Shown here piece by piece: positions 35,196 through 43,502 of a stretch of DNA of 64,000 bases; the first letter of the stretch is position 1, and each line of letters begins with the position of its first letter. A model generated the notes under the pieces. That model did not search any database, had not been told where the DNA came from, and was given only the letters and a program-made list of their open reading frames with translations. The position numbers and the translations under genes were made by a program. This DNA comes from Natrinema salinisoli (GTDB lineage: Archaea > Halobacteriota > Halobacteria > Halobacteriales > Natrialbaceae), in the NCBI RefSeq assembly GCF_020405205.1, contig NZ_CP084469.1, positions 1,116,001-1,180,000 on the forward strand, in the 5' to 3' direction.

Positions 35196-35518
35196 TCGAT
35201 TCCCGGCCGCTGGAACGTCGTTTCGGCTCCGTTTTGCTCGCGTTCCGTCCCCTCCAGTGCGTCCTCGAAGTCGAGCCTGGCGATCAGTTCGTTTCGGTCG
35301 GGTTCGCCCGGCCGACGGAAGTAGTAGGTGTCCGCACAGCCGGCGACGAGCTCCGAAAGCGGCCGGTCTTCGTCGTGGACGACAGCAACGAGGTCACCCG
35401 TTACTGCGATCAGCACTGCGTCATCGGGTTTGTAGAGTCCGTCTCGAAGTTCACAGACCGTGCTGTCGGCCGGTAACTCGAGGGTAACACCGTCGACGGT
35501 CGCCCATCGCGTCTCCAT
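35189..35518 (-). CDS. uncharacterised small protein
   Basis: The 109-residue protein starts METRWATVDGVTLELPADSTVCE. Its first 75 residues alternate short strands and a helix in a way that would suit a beta-grasp-like fold, but this is a guess; the tail is acidic and polar. I recognise no named family. The ATG at 35518 is preferred to one at 35539 since the extra residues (MTLERRC) are basic. It overlaps the MOSC gene tail to tail by seven bases, which suggests no function link. Confidence 0.55.
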   Translation of the reverse strand: METRWATVDGVTLELPADSTVCELRDGLYKPDDAVLIAVTGDLVAVVHDEDRPLSELVAGCADTYYFRRPGEPDRNELIARLDFEDALEGTEREQNGAETTFQRPGIDH

Positions 35519-35696
35519 ACACCGTCGTTCGAGCGTCACAGCCTATACGGTTGTGCCCGCAGACACAGGCCGGTTACGACGCGTTGGTCGGGGACGGCGA
35601 TCACTCGCGTGGATCACCGGGATCGCTATCGCGAGGGCCACCGGGTCCCGTCGCGGCCGGTGCGGTAAAGTGGGCTCGCTCAGAGGACGTGATGTA

Positions 35697-36494
35697 ATGA
35701 GCGACCGGAACGGACTCGCGATCGAGACGCTCGAGTACGTGTCGCGATCGCAGAACCGAGTTCGAATCCTCGAGACGCTCTCGGCCGAGGGAGCCGTCTC
35801 GAGGGAATCGCTGATGGCCGAAACCGGCGTCGTTCGAACGACGCTACAGCGGAACCTGATCGGGCTGGCGGAACGAGGGTTGATCCGGGAACGGGATCAG
35901 CGCTACGAGCTGACGTCGGCCGGGTCCCTGGCCGCGGCCGGACTGTCGACGGCGCTGGAACGAATCGGTGCTGCCGTCCGGCTACGGCCGGTGCTCGAGC
36001 GACTCCCCGCGGACGCGCTCGGATTCGATCCGAACCGGCTGGCCGATGCAGCGGTCGTCGAATCGACCCCAGCGAACCCGTACGGACCGGTCGAACGTCA
36101 CGTAGCGGCCCTCCCTGGGGTGGAACACGCCAGATTGGCGCTGCCGGCGACGGGAGCCAATCAACTCGAACAATCCCGGAGGGCCATCGATTCGGGCGCC
36201 GTGTTCGAGGTGGTCGTTACAGAGGGGGTCGCGGAGACGGTGCGGACTGACCCCCTCGTCTCGGATTCGTTCGCGGCGATCGCCGACACCGATTCGATGA
36301 CCGTCTCGGTCGCCGAGGACGGCATCTCCTTCTATCTGGGAATCCTGGACGAAACCGTTCAGATCGCCGTCTACGACGAAAACGGCGTGCCGACTGCACT
36401 CCTCGAGTCGACCGACGAGCGCGTCAGAGAGTGGGCGGTCGACCGGTTCGACACGCTCGAGCGTCGCTCAGAACCCATCGAGGTCGCGGAATGA
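35697..36494 (+). CDS. winged-helix regulator with FilR1-like effector domain, copy 1
   Basis: The 265-residue protein has an N-terminal HTH (residues 8-75, SQNRVRILETL, SRESLMAETGVVRTTLQRNL) and a C-terminal alpha/beta domain (about 120-255, containing VFEVVVTEGVAETVR and ISFYLGILDETVQIAVYDENG). The C-terminal part matches the regulatory domain found in methanogen FilR1 and many haloarchaeal regulators. The ligand is unknown. A paralogue is encoded at 38311-39120. A striking palindrome and tandem repeats follow its stop (36550-36600). Confidence 0.82.
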   Translation: MSDRNGLAIETLEYVSRSQNRVRILETLSAEGAVSRESLMAETGVVRTTLQRNLIGLAERGLIRERDQRYELTSAGSLAAAGLSTALERIGAAVRLRPVLERLPADALGFDPNRLADAAVVESTPANPYGPVERHVAALPGVEHARLALPATGANQLEQSRRAIDSGAVFEVVVTEGVAETVRTDPLVSDSFAAIADTDSMTVSVAEDGISFYLGILDETVQIAVYDENGVPTALLESTDERVREWAVDRFDTLERRSEPIEVAE

Positions 36495-36912
36495 GCGTCT
36501 CAATCGGAGATTGCACCTCGAGTTGCTGATCGAGACGGGCCAGCCAGCGGTGTGCATGGTATGCACACGCTGTACGGCGTACACACGCTGTGAGGCATAC
36601 ACTGATACTACTTCGAATCGACGCGTACGATGCGGTAGGTGGTACGCCGGTAACCACGCTGTCGCACGCCGCTGACGGCCGACGGATGGGGAGGGGTGCC
36701 AACCGACGGGCCGCGACCGACCGGTCCCTGCGACGCGGATTTCTGCTACCGATCGTCTCGGAGTTCTTCCTCTTTTGTCCCGCGAAATCCCGGCGAAGCG
36801 TCGGGTGGTCGTCCCGCGACGGTTGCGGACGGACGACGGTCGACGATCGAGTCGAGCTCCACCGGCGGTCGGTTCAGGAAACGCTTAGGGCGTTGCGCTC
36901 GGACTCCCGAGT
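36495..36912. other. intergenic region with palindrome and tandem repeats
   Basis: A 418-base region with no convincing gene; short frames on both strands lack family features. At 36550-36568 stands the palindrome GTGTGCATGGTATGCACAC (perfect 8-bp arms). It runs into two 18-bp direct repeats, 36563-36580 and 36581-36598, which match at 14 of 18 positions and share CACACGCTGT. The rest, up to the GTG start at 36913, is plain GC-rich sequence. Confidence 0.65.
36550..36598. promoter_or_regulatory. palindrome plus two 18-bp repeats, likely operator
   Basis: GTGTGCAT, GGT, ATGCACAC is followed by two adjacent copies of an 18-bp unit with core ACACGCTGT. Such a dense array 56 bases after a regulator gene suggests a protein-binding site, perhaps for that regulator. 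The core ACACACGC also occurs at 39129-39137 in front of the paralogous regulator gene. Confidence 0.5.
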
Positions 36913-37140
36913 GTGAGCGAGAATCGCGTCGTTCAGGGGCGAATGGTCACGGCCGAAAAGCTCGCGGAGCTCGTCGAAGGCGACTCCGTGATGGAAGTCG
37001 ATTCGATCGAGGAGGCAGACGAAGCGTGTCCGGACTGCGGTGAAAACGTGTTGAAAGTGGTGTACATGCCGTCGGTCACCGAACTCGTCACCGGCTGGAA
37101 GTGCCAGGAGTGCGACTGGAGCGAGACGGATCGGGACTGA
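36913..37140 (+). CDS. small zinc-ribbon-like protein (DUF5795-like)
   Basis: The 75-residue protein starts with GTG (MSENRVVQGRMVTAEKL). Two cysteine pairs, CPDCG at about 39-43 and CQEC at about 64-67, would hold one zinc. It matches a small family present in most haloarchaea with no known function. It is single, between the repeat-rich region and the convergent membrane protein gene. Confidence 0.75.
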   Translation: MSENRVVQGRMVTAEKLAELVEGDSVMEVDSIEEADEACPDCGENVLKVVYMPSVTELVTGWKCQECDWSETDRD

Positions 37141-37284
37141 TCGCGCGTCCGCCACGGGTACCGTCGGCCGAAAATACCCGTCATCGTTCTCGAGCGGTTA
37201 CCGTCGGTAGTCGAGCGACGGTTCGCTATGCGATTCCGGGGTGACGGACGAGGTCGTTCGATCGACTCTCGAAAAGAGGAACGG

Positions 37285-37824
37285 TTACGCCTCGACGTTC
37301 TCGCCAGTTTCCGCCGTCTGGGGGGCGGATTGGATGCCCCTGTAGGCGAGCGCGGCACCGATCACGAACACGATCGTCGCGAGGTAGATCGGACCGAGGT
37401 GCGTCACCCAGTCGTGGGCGAAGAGATCGGCGTAGTGCATCGGGAGCGCGATCGCGAGCCCGATAACGGCGGCGGCGATCGCCGTCGCCCACGCCCACAG
37501 CTGTCCGCTCCGGACGCCGTACCACGCGAGCGCCGTGATGGCGATCCCGGTGGCGATGATGAACGCCGCGGTGGCGACGTGGAGGTGGTTGATGTAGTGC
37601 ATGATGGCCGGATCGATCGCGTCCAGGTCCGCCGGTGTGACCCCGTTCAACGTCGCGACGCCGAGTTCGAAGCCGGTACCGAAGAACGTTCTGGCGAGGA
37701 AGACGATCCCGTAGCCGACGAAGGCGACGCCCGCGAACGCCATCAAAAGCGAACCGATTCGGGTTCCCCGCTCGAGTTCGTGATCGGTCTCGTACCCGCC
37801 GGCCGTTGCTCGGTTCGTACTCAT
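37285..37824 (-). CDS. four-helix membrane protein
   Basis: The 179-residue protein starts MSTNRATAGG and has four or five hydrophobic helices (about 27-50, 73-97, 102-125, 138-160). A short His-containing loop, PAIMHYINHLHVATA, lies just before the second helix. The start at 37824 overlaps the upstream DUF1059-type gene by four bases; upstream residues in the same frame are basic and belong to that overlap. Function unknown. The His residues (HYINHLH) could bind a metal or haem, but nothing else supports this. Confidence 0.7.
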   Translation of the reverse strand: MSTNRATAGGYETDHELERGTRIGSLLMAFAGVAFVGYGIVFLARTFFGTGFELGVATLNGVTPADLDAIDPAIMHYINHLHVATAAFIIATGIAITALAWYGVRSGQLWAWATAIAAAVIGLAIALPMHYADLFAHDWVTHLGPIYLATIVFVIGAALAYRGIQSAPQTAETGENVEA

Positions 37825-38054
37825 CGGTCCTGCTCCTCGAGTGGGACCTCGACCGTTTCCACGTGTTGGGCTTCGATTTCGTCGAGGGTGAACTCCTTCC
37901 CGTGCCGTTCTTTGACGTGTTCGCGCGTCATCTCGAGCAGTCGTTCCCTGTCGTCTTCCTCGGTCCGCATGCGGAACACGCACCCGGAAACTGCCGTGTC
38001 ACACGCTACCTGTAGGCCCGTCGTACTGTCTCGTGATTGCAGATCGTCTGTCAT
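37821..38054 (-). CDS. DUF1059 family small protein
   Basis: The 77-residue protein has the pattern CDTAVSGCVFRMRTEEDDRE, then REHVKERHGKEFT. These are the Cys residues and the HxxxxH-type helix of the DUF1059 family, which resembles small zinc-binding proteins. It is coupled by a four-base overlap (ATGA) to the downstream membrane protein at 37285-37824, suggesting the two work together. The ATG at 38054 gives MTDDLQSRDS. Confidence 0.78.
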   Translation of the reverse strand: MTDDLQSRDSTTGLQVACDTAVSGCVFRMRTEEDDRERLLEMTREHVKERHGKEFTLDEIEAQHVETVEVPLEEQDR

Positions 38055-38125
38055 GGTTTCGCCTCCCGGCAAAAGTGGGTACGAGTCGGGGGATCGTGTA
38101 GGCATCTAGTGGAGTCCGGGCAGCC

Positions 38126-38179
38126 GGTGACGTCCGTGCACTCGCTGACGCCCGTGCAGCCGCTGAGCGACGGTCTCCG
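38126..38179. repeat. degenerate 18-bp tandem repeat
   Basis: Three adjacent units, GGTGACGTCCGTGCACTC, GCTGACGCCCGTGCAGCC and the weaker GCTGAGCGACGGTCTCCG, lie in the 256 bases between the DUF1059 gene and the regulator behind it. A fourth, poorer unit may precede them. No gene covers them. Confidence 0.5.
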
Positions 38180-38310
38180 GCTGGCGGCGAACGAACGGTC
38201 GCTCATGGGATCATCGCGTCCGCGGCGATCGGCGTACTCCAAGAGAGTGGCCATCGAAGCGGGTGGTGACCGGAGTCAGCGACCGTCTCCGAGCTCACCG
38301 CGTCGCGCAG

Positions 38311-39120
38311 TCATTCGGCGACCAGTTCGGGAACGAGCGGCCGAGAGTCGCGCCGGTAGCTCTCGTACATCGATTCCGCCCACTCGCGTGCCTCCGGTGC
38401 GCCGGTATCGATCACCACTCGAACCGTCCCGCTCTCGGGATCGTGTCCGCTGATCGCGATGCGTCGATCGAAGATGGCGACGCCGTACGGCGGCAAATCG
38501 TCGTGCAATCGGACGGTGAGATTGTCGCTCTCGCGAGGCCCGGAACAGTGCTCGGGGTAGGTCGAGAGGATGTAGCTGGCAATACGCGGTGGATCGATGA
38601 TCTCCGTCTCCATCCCGTCGACGATTCGACGGGAGAGTTCGTCCCTGCACGGCTCGAGGAGCCCCAGATCGAATCCGACGAATCGAAATCGGTTCGTCTC
38701 ACGGAGCAGCGACACGAACCGATTCACCGGGCGGTACGGATCGTCGATCTCGGCGACCGTGACGACCGCATCGGAACCGATCTCGATCGGAAATCCGCTC
38801 GCCTCGATCGGGAGCCACTGCCAGACGTCGCGGAGCTTCCGTTCCGTTTCGAACCGGTCGATCACGTCTCGCATTCCTGCAGCAACGAACGCGCCTAATT
38901 GCGTCGCCTCGTACTGGTGGCCGTCCTTCCGAACCCAGTGGCGGTCTTCGAACGTACGTAGCGTCCGTCGAATCGTCGACTGGGAAACGCCGGTCAACTC
39001 CTGGAGATCGGTTCGGCTACAGGGGCGCTCGGTGAGTGCATCGAGCGCAGCCACGCGGTGGTCCGACCGCGCGAGGAACCCGATGTCCTCGAGCGGCGAA
39101 CCGTTGGCTCTCGAGATCAT
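38311..39120 (-). CDS. winged-helix regulator with FilR1-like effector domain, copy 2
   Basis: The 269-residue protein has an HTH (residues 15-75, SDHRVAALDALTERPCSRTDLQ, given here as two parts of one helix pair, and GVSQSTIRRTLRTFEDR). Its C-terminal domain (about 120-265) has VNRFVSLLRETNRFRFVGFD and YGVAIFDRRIAISGHD. It is of the same family as the protein at 35697-36494 and about the same length. The ATG at 39120 is preferred since the 56 residues before it are basic and unlike the family. TGTACACACGC lies just upstream. Confidence 0.8.
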   Translation of the reverse strand: MISRANGSPLEDIGFLARSDHRVAALDALTERPCSRTDLQELTGVSQSTIRRTLRTFEDRHWVRKDGHQYEATQLGAFVAAGMRDVIDRFETERKLRDVWQWLPIEASGFPIEIGSDAVVTVAEIDDPYRPVNRFVSLLRETNRFRFVGFDLGLLEPCRDELSRRIVDGMETEIIDPPRIASYILSTYPEHCSGPRESDNLTVRLHDDLPPYGVAIFDRRIAISGHDPESGTVRVVIDTGAPEAREWAESMYESYRRDSRPLVPELVAE

Positions 39121-39346
39121 GATAAATGTACACACGCCAACGGTATAGCTATGCCCCCCGGTATCTTCCGGAACGGAGCGGTAATCGGGACGGGTACGGA
39201 CGGTTCGATTGCGTCCCCTCTCTGGCTGCACCGGCAGCGTGGGAATCGCGTGGAGACGTATTCCGCGAACGGAGTACGGAGAACGCACCGATTCGAACCA
39301 CGAGCGATCTATTGACGCGGCTGGCGAGCCTATCGCCGCTCGACAG

Positions 39347-39688
39347 TCAGTCCGGAGACAACTGGTCCGGAAGCACCTGTCCCCAGACGTACTTGTCCAG
39401 AAGCCGGACCGTCATCGGGTCCTCGACCTCGATGCAACAGGAGAGCCGCGGGTAACCGAACCGGACGGCAGCGGCGTCGTGCCAGTGGGTCGGCTCTGGC
39501 GCGGGATCGACCTCGACGGTGCAGGTCGAACACAGCCCTCGACCGCCACAGTTGGCGTGGCGCGACACCGCTCCGTAGACCGGGAAGTCGTGCTCGAGCA
39601 GCGCGTCCCGAAGGACCGTCCCGGGTTCGACCTCGATAGTCGTTTCAGTATTCCCGTCGATGACGGTAACCGGGATTCGCTCGCTCAT
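39347..39688 (-). CDS. [2Fe-2S] ferredoxin
   Basis: The 113-residue protein has the cluster pattern Cys47-x5-Cys53-x2-Cys56 in NCGGRGLCSTC and a last Cys in RLSCC (84/85), close to the adrenodoxin/plant type fold. A His-Trp-His (THWHD, 68-71) lies in the loop between. The ATG at 39688 gives MSERIPVTVIDGN. It follows the UbiA-type gene by 81 bases and is likely in its transcript, so it may supply electrons for a step acting on the prenylated product; this last point is inference. Confidence 0.85.
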   Translation of the reverse strand: MSERIPVTVIDGNTETTIEVEPGTVLRDALLEHDFPVYGAVSRHANCGGRGLCSTCTVEVDPAPEPTHWHDAAAVRFGYPRLSCCIEVEDPMTVRLLDKYVWGQVLPDQLSPD

Positions 39689-39769
39689 AGCAGACAGTAC
39701 GATCCCGATCCACGTGGGCCTATCGGACGAATCGACTGGCATTGCACGGCAGGGCTCGTACCGATCCAG

Positions 39770-40642
39770 TCACCAGATCGCCCACTCAAGAGCCACTACG
39801 ACGGCGGCGAGGAACACGTGTTCGCCGTCGACGACGAACCCGTAGTACAGCGGGCCGCGATCGGGGGTTGCGAAGGGGATGTAGGCGGCGACGTAGGCGT
39901 TCATCGCGAGCACGACGAGGAACCGGCGCGGTATCGCCCCGCTGCCGACGAGGGCGATGACCCCCGCAGCGACGGCGACGGTCGCCAGCAGCGACGGGAT
40001 GCGGGTCCATCGCGGCCCGAACAGGTTGGGCACCGTGGGGATCCCCGCCGCGCGGTCGCCCTCGATGTCTTTGACGTCGAAGACCACCGCGGCGATGGTG
40101 AGCATGACCGTGACGTACGCGAAGAGAAACAGGATCTCCGGCGAGCGCAGCTGGCCGTAGTAGTAGCCGACGCCGAGGGGAATCGCGCCCCAGGCGAAGC
40201 CGACGACGAGATTCTTCACGAGGAAGACTCGCTTGACTCCGCCGACGGAGTAGAGGAACACGACCGCGAGCGGGAGGAGCATGTACACCGCACCGGAGAC
40301 GTCGAGCGCGACCGCTGTCGCGACCGCAACGACGTAGAGCCCGACGCCGACCGCCAGCCAGAGTCGGCCGTACCGCTTCGTAAACGCCGCGCGCTGGGGG
40401 ACGTTTTGCTCGTCTTCCTCGAGGTCGGTGAACCGGTTGACGGTGTAAACGAACATCGTCGCCGCGAAGACGATGAAGAGGGGGAGGGGATCGAGCGGGA
40501 GGTTCGCGAGGAGGGCGGTCGTGAGGGCGACGCTGACGGTCGCCAGCGAAATGAAGAGGTTGCTGTGAACCAGAAACCGAAGGCCGGCCTTGAGGGATGA
40601 TACCCAACTCGGCGTTCGGTGCGTTGCGGTGGGGGTTCTCAC
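39770..40642 (-). CDS. UbiA-family prenyltransferase
   Basis: The 290-residue membrane protein has eight or nine helices. The first Asp-rich motif region reads NRFTDLEEDEQN and the second is DVKDIEGDRAAG, which is well kept. It transfers a prenyl chain to an aromatic, glycerol or carotenoid acceptor, but the subclass is not clear. It differs from the EboC-like gene at 23836, which lacks a good second motif. The upstream region holds the GTTCC/GGAAC array at 40740-40793. Confidence 0.82.
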   Translation of the reverse strand: MRTPTATHRTPSWVSSLKAGLRFLVHSNLFISLATVSVALTTALLANLPLDPLPLFIVFAATMFVYTVNRFTDLEEDEQNVPQRAAFTKRYGRLWLAVGVGLYVVAVATAVALDVSGAVYMLLPLAVVFLYSVGGVKRVFLVKNLVVGFAWGAIPLGVGYYYGQLRSPEILFLFAYVTVMLTIAAVVFDVKDIEGDRAAGIPTVPNLFGPRWTRIPSLLATVAVAAGVIALVGSGAIPRRFLVVLAMNAYVAAYIPFATPDRGPLYYGFVVDGEHVFLAAVVVALEWAIW

Positions 40643-41018
40643 AACGAGTGGGCCTCGTGTGAGACGTTAGGACAGCCGACGTTTGAATGCTGTGTCGGGG
40701 GTATCTTGCCCGGTGGCTCGGTCGCCACGGCCAGGAGTCGTTCCGGAACCACGACCTCGATCGGAACTCGTGTTCCTGGGACGGTTCCGGAACTCCGCTG
40801 CCAGTGGAGAATCGACAACTCGTAGCGGTATTTCGGAGCTAACTCCGGACGTGCGGGTACGTCACACCCACGTTCAGTTGAAAACCCACACAAAGAAGGG
40901 GCGAAGGAAAACGGTACGGCGGTGACGAACCCGGTGTAGTTAATGCGCGTCGATGGAATCCCGCGGCGAGTGGAAACTGGCAGGATTTAAGCAAGGCCGG
41001 CACGGCCGTTCGAATGGA
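40643..41018. other. divergent intergenic region between ubiA-type gene and sucC
   Basis: A 376-base region without a convincing gene; short frames on both strands have no family pattern. It holds the GTTCC/GGAAC array (40740-40793) and the probable sucC TATA box (GATTTAAG, 40984-40991), 28 bases or so before the sucC ATG. Confidence 0.7.
40740..40793. promoter_or_regulatory. array of three GTTCC/GGAAC inverted repeats
   Basis: GTTCCGGAAC occurs at 40740-40749 and again at 40784-40793. Between them GGAAC-TCGT-GTTCC lies at 40763-40776. That makes six half-sites in 54 bases with symmetric order, a strong operator-like pattern. It is 98 bases from the ubiA-type start and 226 from sucC, so the ubiA-ferredoxin unit is the nearer target. 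Confidence 0.55.
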
Positions 41019-42170
41019 ATGAAATTGCACGAGTATCAGGCGAAGAGCGTCTTCGCCGAGGCCGGGATTCCGACGCCGGATTCGGAGCTCGCGTCCGACG
41101 TCGACGGCGTCGTCGCCGCGGCCGAGGAGATCGGGTATCCAGTAGCGGTGAAAGCGCAGGTACAGGTCGGCGGCCGCGGGAAGGCCGGCGGAATCAAACT
41201 CGTCGACGACGCGGACGAGGCCCGAGAAGCGGCCGAGTCGATCCTCGGCATGGATCTGAAGGGCTATCACGTCGATCGCGTCCTCGTCGAGGAAGCGGTC
41301 GACTTCGTGAACGAACTCTACGTCGGGATCACGATGGACCGCGGCGAGGGCAAGCCCGTCGCGATGGTCTCGACCAAAGGGGGCGTCAACATCGAGGAGG
41401 TCGCTGAGGAGGACCCCGACGCGATCGCCCGCGAACACATCGATCCCTCCTTCGGGATGCATCCCTATCAGGCCCGGAAGGCCGTCTACGACGCTGGCGT
41501 CGACCAGTCGGTCGCGCGCGACGTCTCGAGCGTCCTCACCACGCTCTACCAGCTCTGGGACGACAAGGACGGCGCGGACGCCGAGATCAACCCGCTGATG
41601 GTCACAGCAGACGACGAGGTCATCGCGGCCGACGCCGTGATGAACATCGACGAGGACGCGCTGTTCCGACAGCCCGAACTCGCCGAGATGGAAGAGGAGG
41701 CCGCCGGCGGCGACGAACTCGAGCAGAAGGCCGACGAGTACGGCTTCGACTACGTCCGGCTGGACGGCAACGTCGGCATCATCGGCAACGGTGCCGGGCT
41801 CGTGATGACGACGCTCGACCTGGTCGACTACTACGGCGGCGAACCCGCCAACTTCCTCGACGTGGGTGGCGGCGCGAAGGCCGCCCGCATCGCGAACGCG
41901 CTCGATATGGTGTTCTCCGACGACAACGTCGATAGCGTCGTCTTCAACATCTTCGGCGGGATCACGCGCGGCGACGAGGTCGCCCGCGGGATCAACGAGG
42001 CGCTCGAGCAGTTCGACGAGATCCCCAAGCCGGTCGTCGTCCGACTCGCCGGCACGAACTGGGAGGAAGGTATGGAAATTCTCAACGAGGACCTCGTGAC
42101 GGTCGAACAGACCCTCGAGGACGCGGTCCAGCGTGCCGTCGAGTACGCTGGGGAGGTGAACGACCAATGA
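41019..42170 (+). CDS. sucC: succinyl-CoA synthetase beta subunit
   Basis: The 383-residue ATP-grasp subunit of succinyl-CoA ligase (ADP-forming) carries out substrate-level phosphorylation in the citric acid cycle with Suc[19 protein letters not shown] starts the ATP-grasp domain. [23 protein letters not shown] and [15 protein letters not shown] mark the conserved regions, and [14 protein letters not shown] lies in the C-terminal domain. The ATG at 41019 is chosen over an earlier one at 40953 on family alignment and on a TATA box at about 40988. It overlaps sucD by four bases. Confidence 0.97.
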   Translation: MKLHEYQAKSVFAEAGIPTPDSELASDVDGVVAAAEEIGYPVAVKAQVQVGGRGKAGGIKLVDDADEAREAAESILGMDLKGYHVDRVLVEEAVDFVNELYVGITMDRGEGKPVAMVSTKGGVNIEEVAEEDPDAIAREHIDPSFGMHPYQARKAVYDAGVDQSVARDVSSVLTTLYQLWDDKDGADAEINPLMVTADDEVIAADAVMNIDEDALFRQPELAEMEEEAAGGDELEQKADEYGFDYVRLDGNVGIIGNGAGLVMTTLDLVDYYGGEPANFLDVGGGAKAARIANALDMVFSDDNVDSVVFNIFGGITRGDEVARGINEALEQFDEIPKPVVVRLAGTNWEEGMEILNEDLVTVEQTLEDAVQRAVEYAGEVNDQ

Positions 42171-43039
42171 GCGTACTAGTCGACGAGGACACGCGCGTCG
42201 TGGTACAGGGCATCACCGGCGGGGAAGGGAAGTTCCACGCCGAACAGATGATGGAGTACGGCACCAACGTCGTCGCCGGCGCGGTCCCCGGCAAGGGCGG
42301 CCAGGAAGTCAGCGGCGTCCCCGTCTACGACACGGTCCACGAAGCGGTCGACGAGGAGAACGCGGACACGTCCGTGATCTTCGTCCCGCCGGCGTTCGCC
42401 GGCGACGCGGTCTTCGAATCGCTCGACTCCGATCTCGACCTCGCGGTCGCGATTACCGAGGGCATTCCGACGCAGGACATGGCGCGGGTCAACAAGCGCC
42501 TCTCCGAGACCGACACGCGACTCATCGGTCCGAACTGTCCCGGCCTCATCACGCCCGGCGAGGCCAAACTCGGCATTCTCCCCGGCAACATCTTCGCCGA
42601 GGGGAACGTCGGTCTGGTCTCCCGCTCCGGGACCCTGACCTACCAGGTCGTCGACAGCCTGACCAACCGTGGCATCGGACAGACCACGGCAATCGGTATC
42701 GGCGGCGACCCGATCATCGGCACGGACTTCGTCGACGCCCTCGAGCTGTTCGAGGACGACCCCGACACCGACGCCATCGTCATGTGCGGCGAGATCGGCG
42801 GCGAGGACGAGGAAGAGGCTGCCGCGTTCATCGACGACTACGTCGACACGCCGGTTGCCGGCTTCATCGCGGGCCGCACGGCACCGCCGGGCAAGCGCAT
42901 GGGCCACGCCGGTGCGATCGTCTCCGGCTCCGGGACCGGAACCGCCGAGAGCAAGATCTCGGCGCTCAACGACGCCGGCGTCCCCGTCGGCGACACGCCC
43001 GAGGAAGTCGCCGACCACATCGAAGAGTTCCTGTCGTAA
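42167..43039 (+). CDS. sucD: succinyl-CoA synthetase alpha subunit
   Basis: The 290-residue alpha subunit has the CoA-binding Rossmann fold ([31 protein letters not shown]) and [11 protein letters not shown]. The phospho-histidine lies in [13 protein letters not shown] (the His of MGHAGA). Start and stop place it in a two-gene operon with sucC through an ATGA overlap. Size is normal. Confidence 0.97.
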   Translation: MSVLVDEDTRVVVQGITGGEGKFHAEQMMEYGTNVVAGAVPGKGGQEVSGVPVYDTVHEAVDEENADTSVIFVPPAFAGDAVFESLDSDLDLAVAITEGIPTQDMARVNKRLSETDTRLIGPNCPGLITPGEAKLGILPGNIFAEGNVGLVSRSGTLTYQVVDSLTNRGIGQTTAIGIGGDPIIGTDFVDALELFEDDPDTDAIVMCGEIGGEDEEEAAAFIDDYVDTPVAGFIAGRTAPPGKRMGHAGAIVSGSGTGTAESKISALNDAGVPVGDTPEEVADHIEEFLS

Positions 43040-43218
43040 TTCACTCGAGCGTACTCGCGGGCCGCGCCTGACCGGCCCCCGTCGCTCGCTCGTTTTGCGG
43101 TTTCGGCTACTGTCGGTCAGTCGCTGTTCGGAAACCGTTTCCTGAACCCGTCTCGACACCGCAGGTGCCGTCAGTCGCTCGCACTACGATTAGGGCCGTA
43201 GCCGTCGCGTTTCGTCGT

Positions 43219-43374
43219 ATGCCAGTCCACATCGAGTGCGATGCGTGCGGGCGGGAGCATTCGATTCCGGACCGGCCGGACGATTCGGAAACGGGCGGAA
43301 CACACTGTCCCGACTGCGGTGCGAAATCGTTCACGGTCCGTCGGGCGGGACTCGGGTGGCATCCCGACCCGTGA
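43219..43374 (+). CDS. 51-residue zinc ribbon protein
   Basis: The short protein MPVHIECDACGREHSIPDRP contains two cysteine pairs, CDACG (7-11) and CPDCG (30-34), forming a rubredoxin-like zinc ribbon, and ends in WHPDP. Such small ribbons are frequent in haloarchaea and may bind nucleic acid or protein. It is 179 bases behind sucD and may read through from it. Confidence 0.7.
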   Translation: MPVHIECDACGREHSIPDRPDDSETGGTHCPDCGAKSFTVRRAGLGWHPDP

Positions 43375-43502
43375 TAGCGGGATCCGCGTCGGAAAACGAA
43401 CAGCGACCGTCAGCGAAATCCGGGCTGGGGCGTGCGTCGCAACCGATACACCGTCGCGCTCGAGTGCCGCGGGATCGGTCGATGCAATCCGGGGGGTATC
43501 CG

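Noticed and set aside
39285-39310. GATTCGAACC, the reverse complement of a T-loop, as a possible minus-strand tRNA
   Set aside because: No matching T-stem or acceptor stem could be drawn on either strand.
39770-40642. UbiA-type gene as a second EboC
   Set aside because: It has a strong second Asp motif (KDIEGD) and lacks the EboC-type blocks, and it is 10 kb from the ebo-like set beside a ferredoxin.
40639-40893. Leftward frame of 84 codons upstream of the ubiA-type gene
   Set aside because: It overlaps the operator array and has no family pattern; it looks like non-coding DNA.
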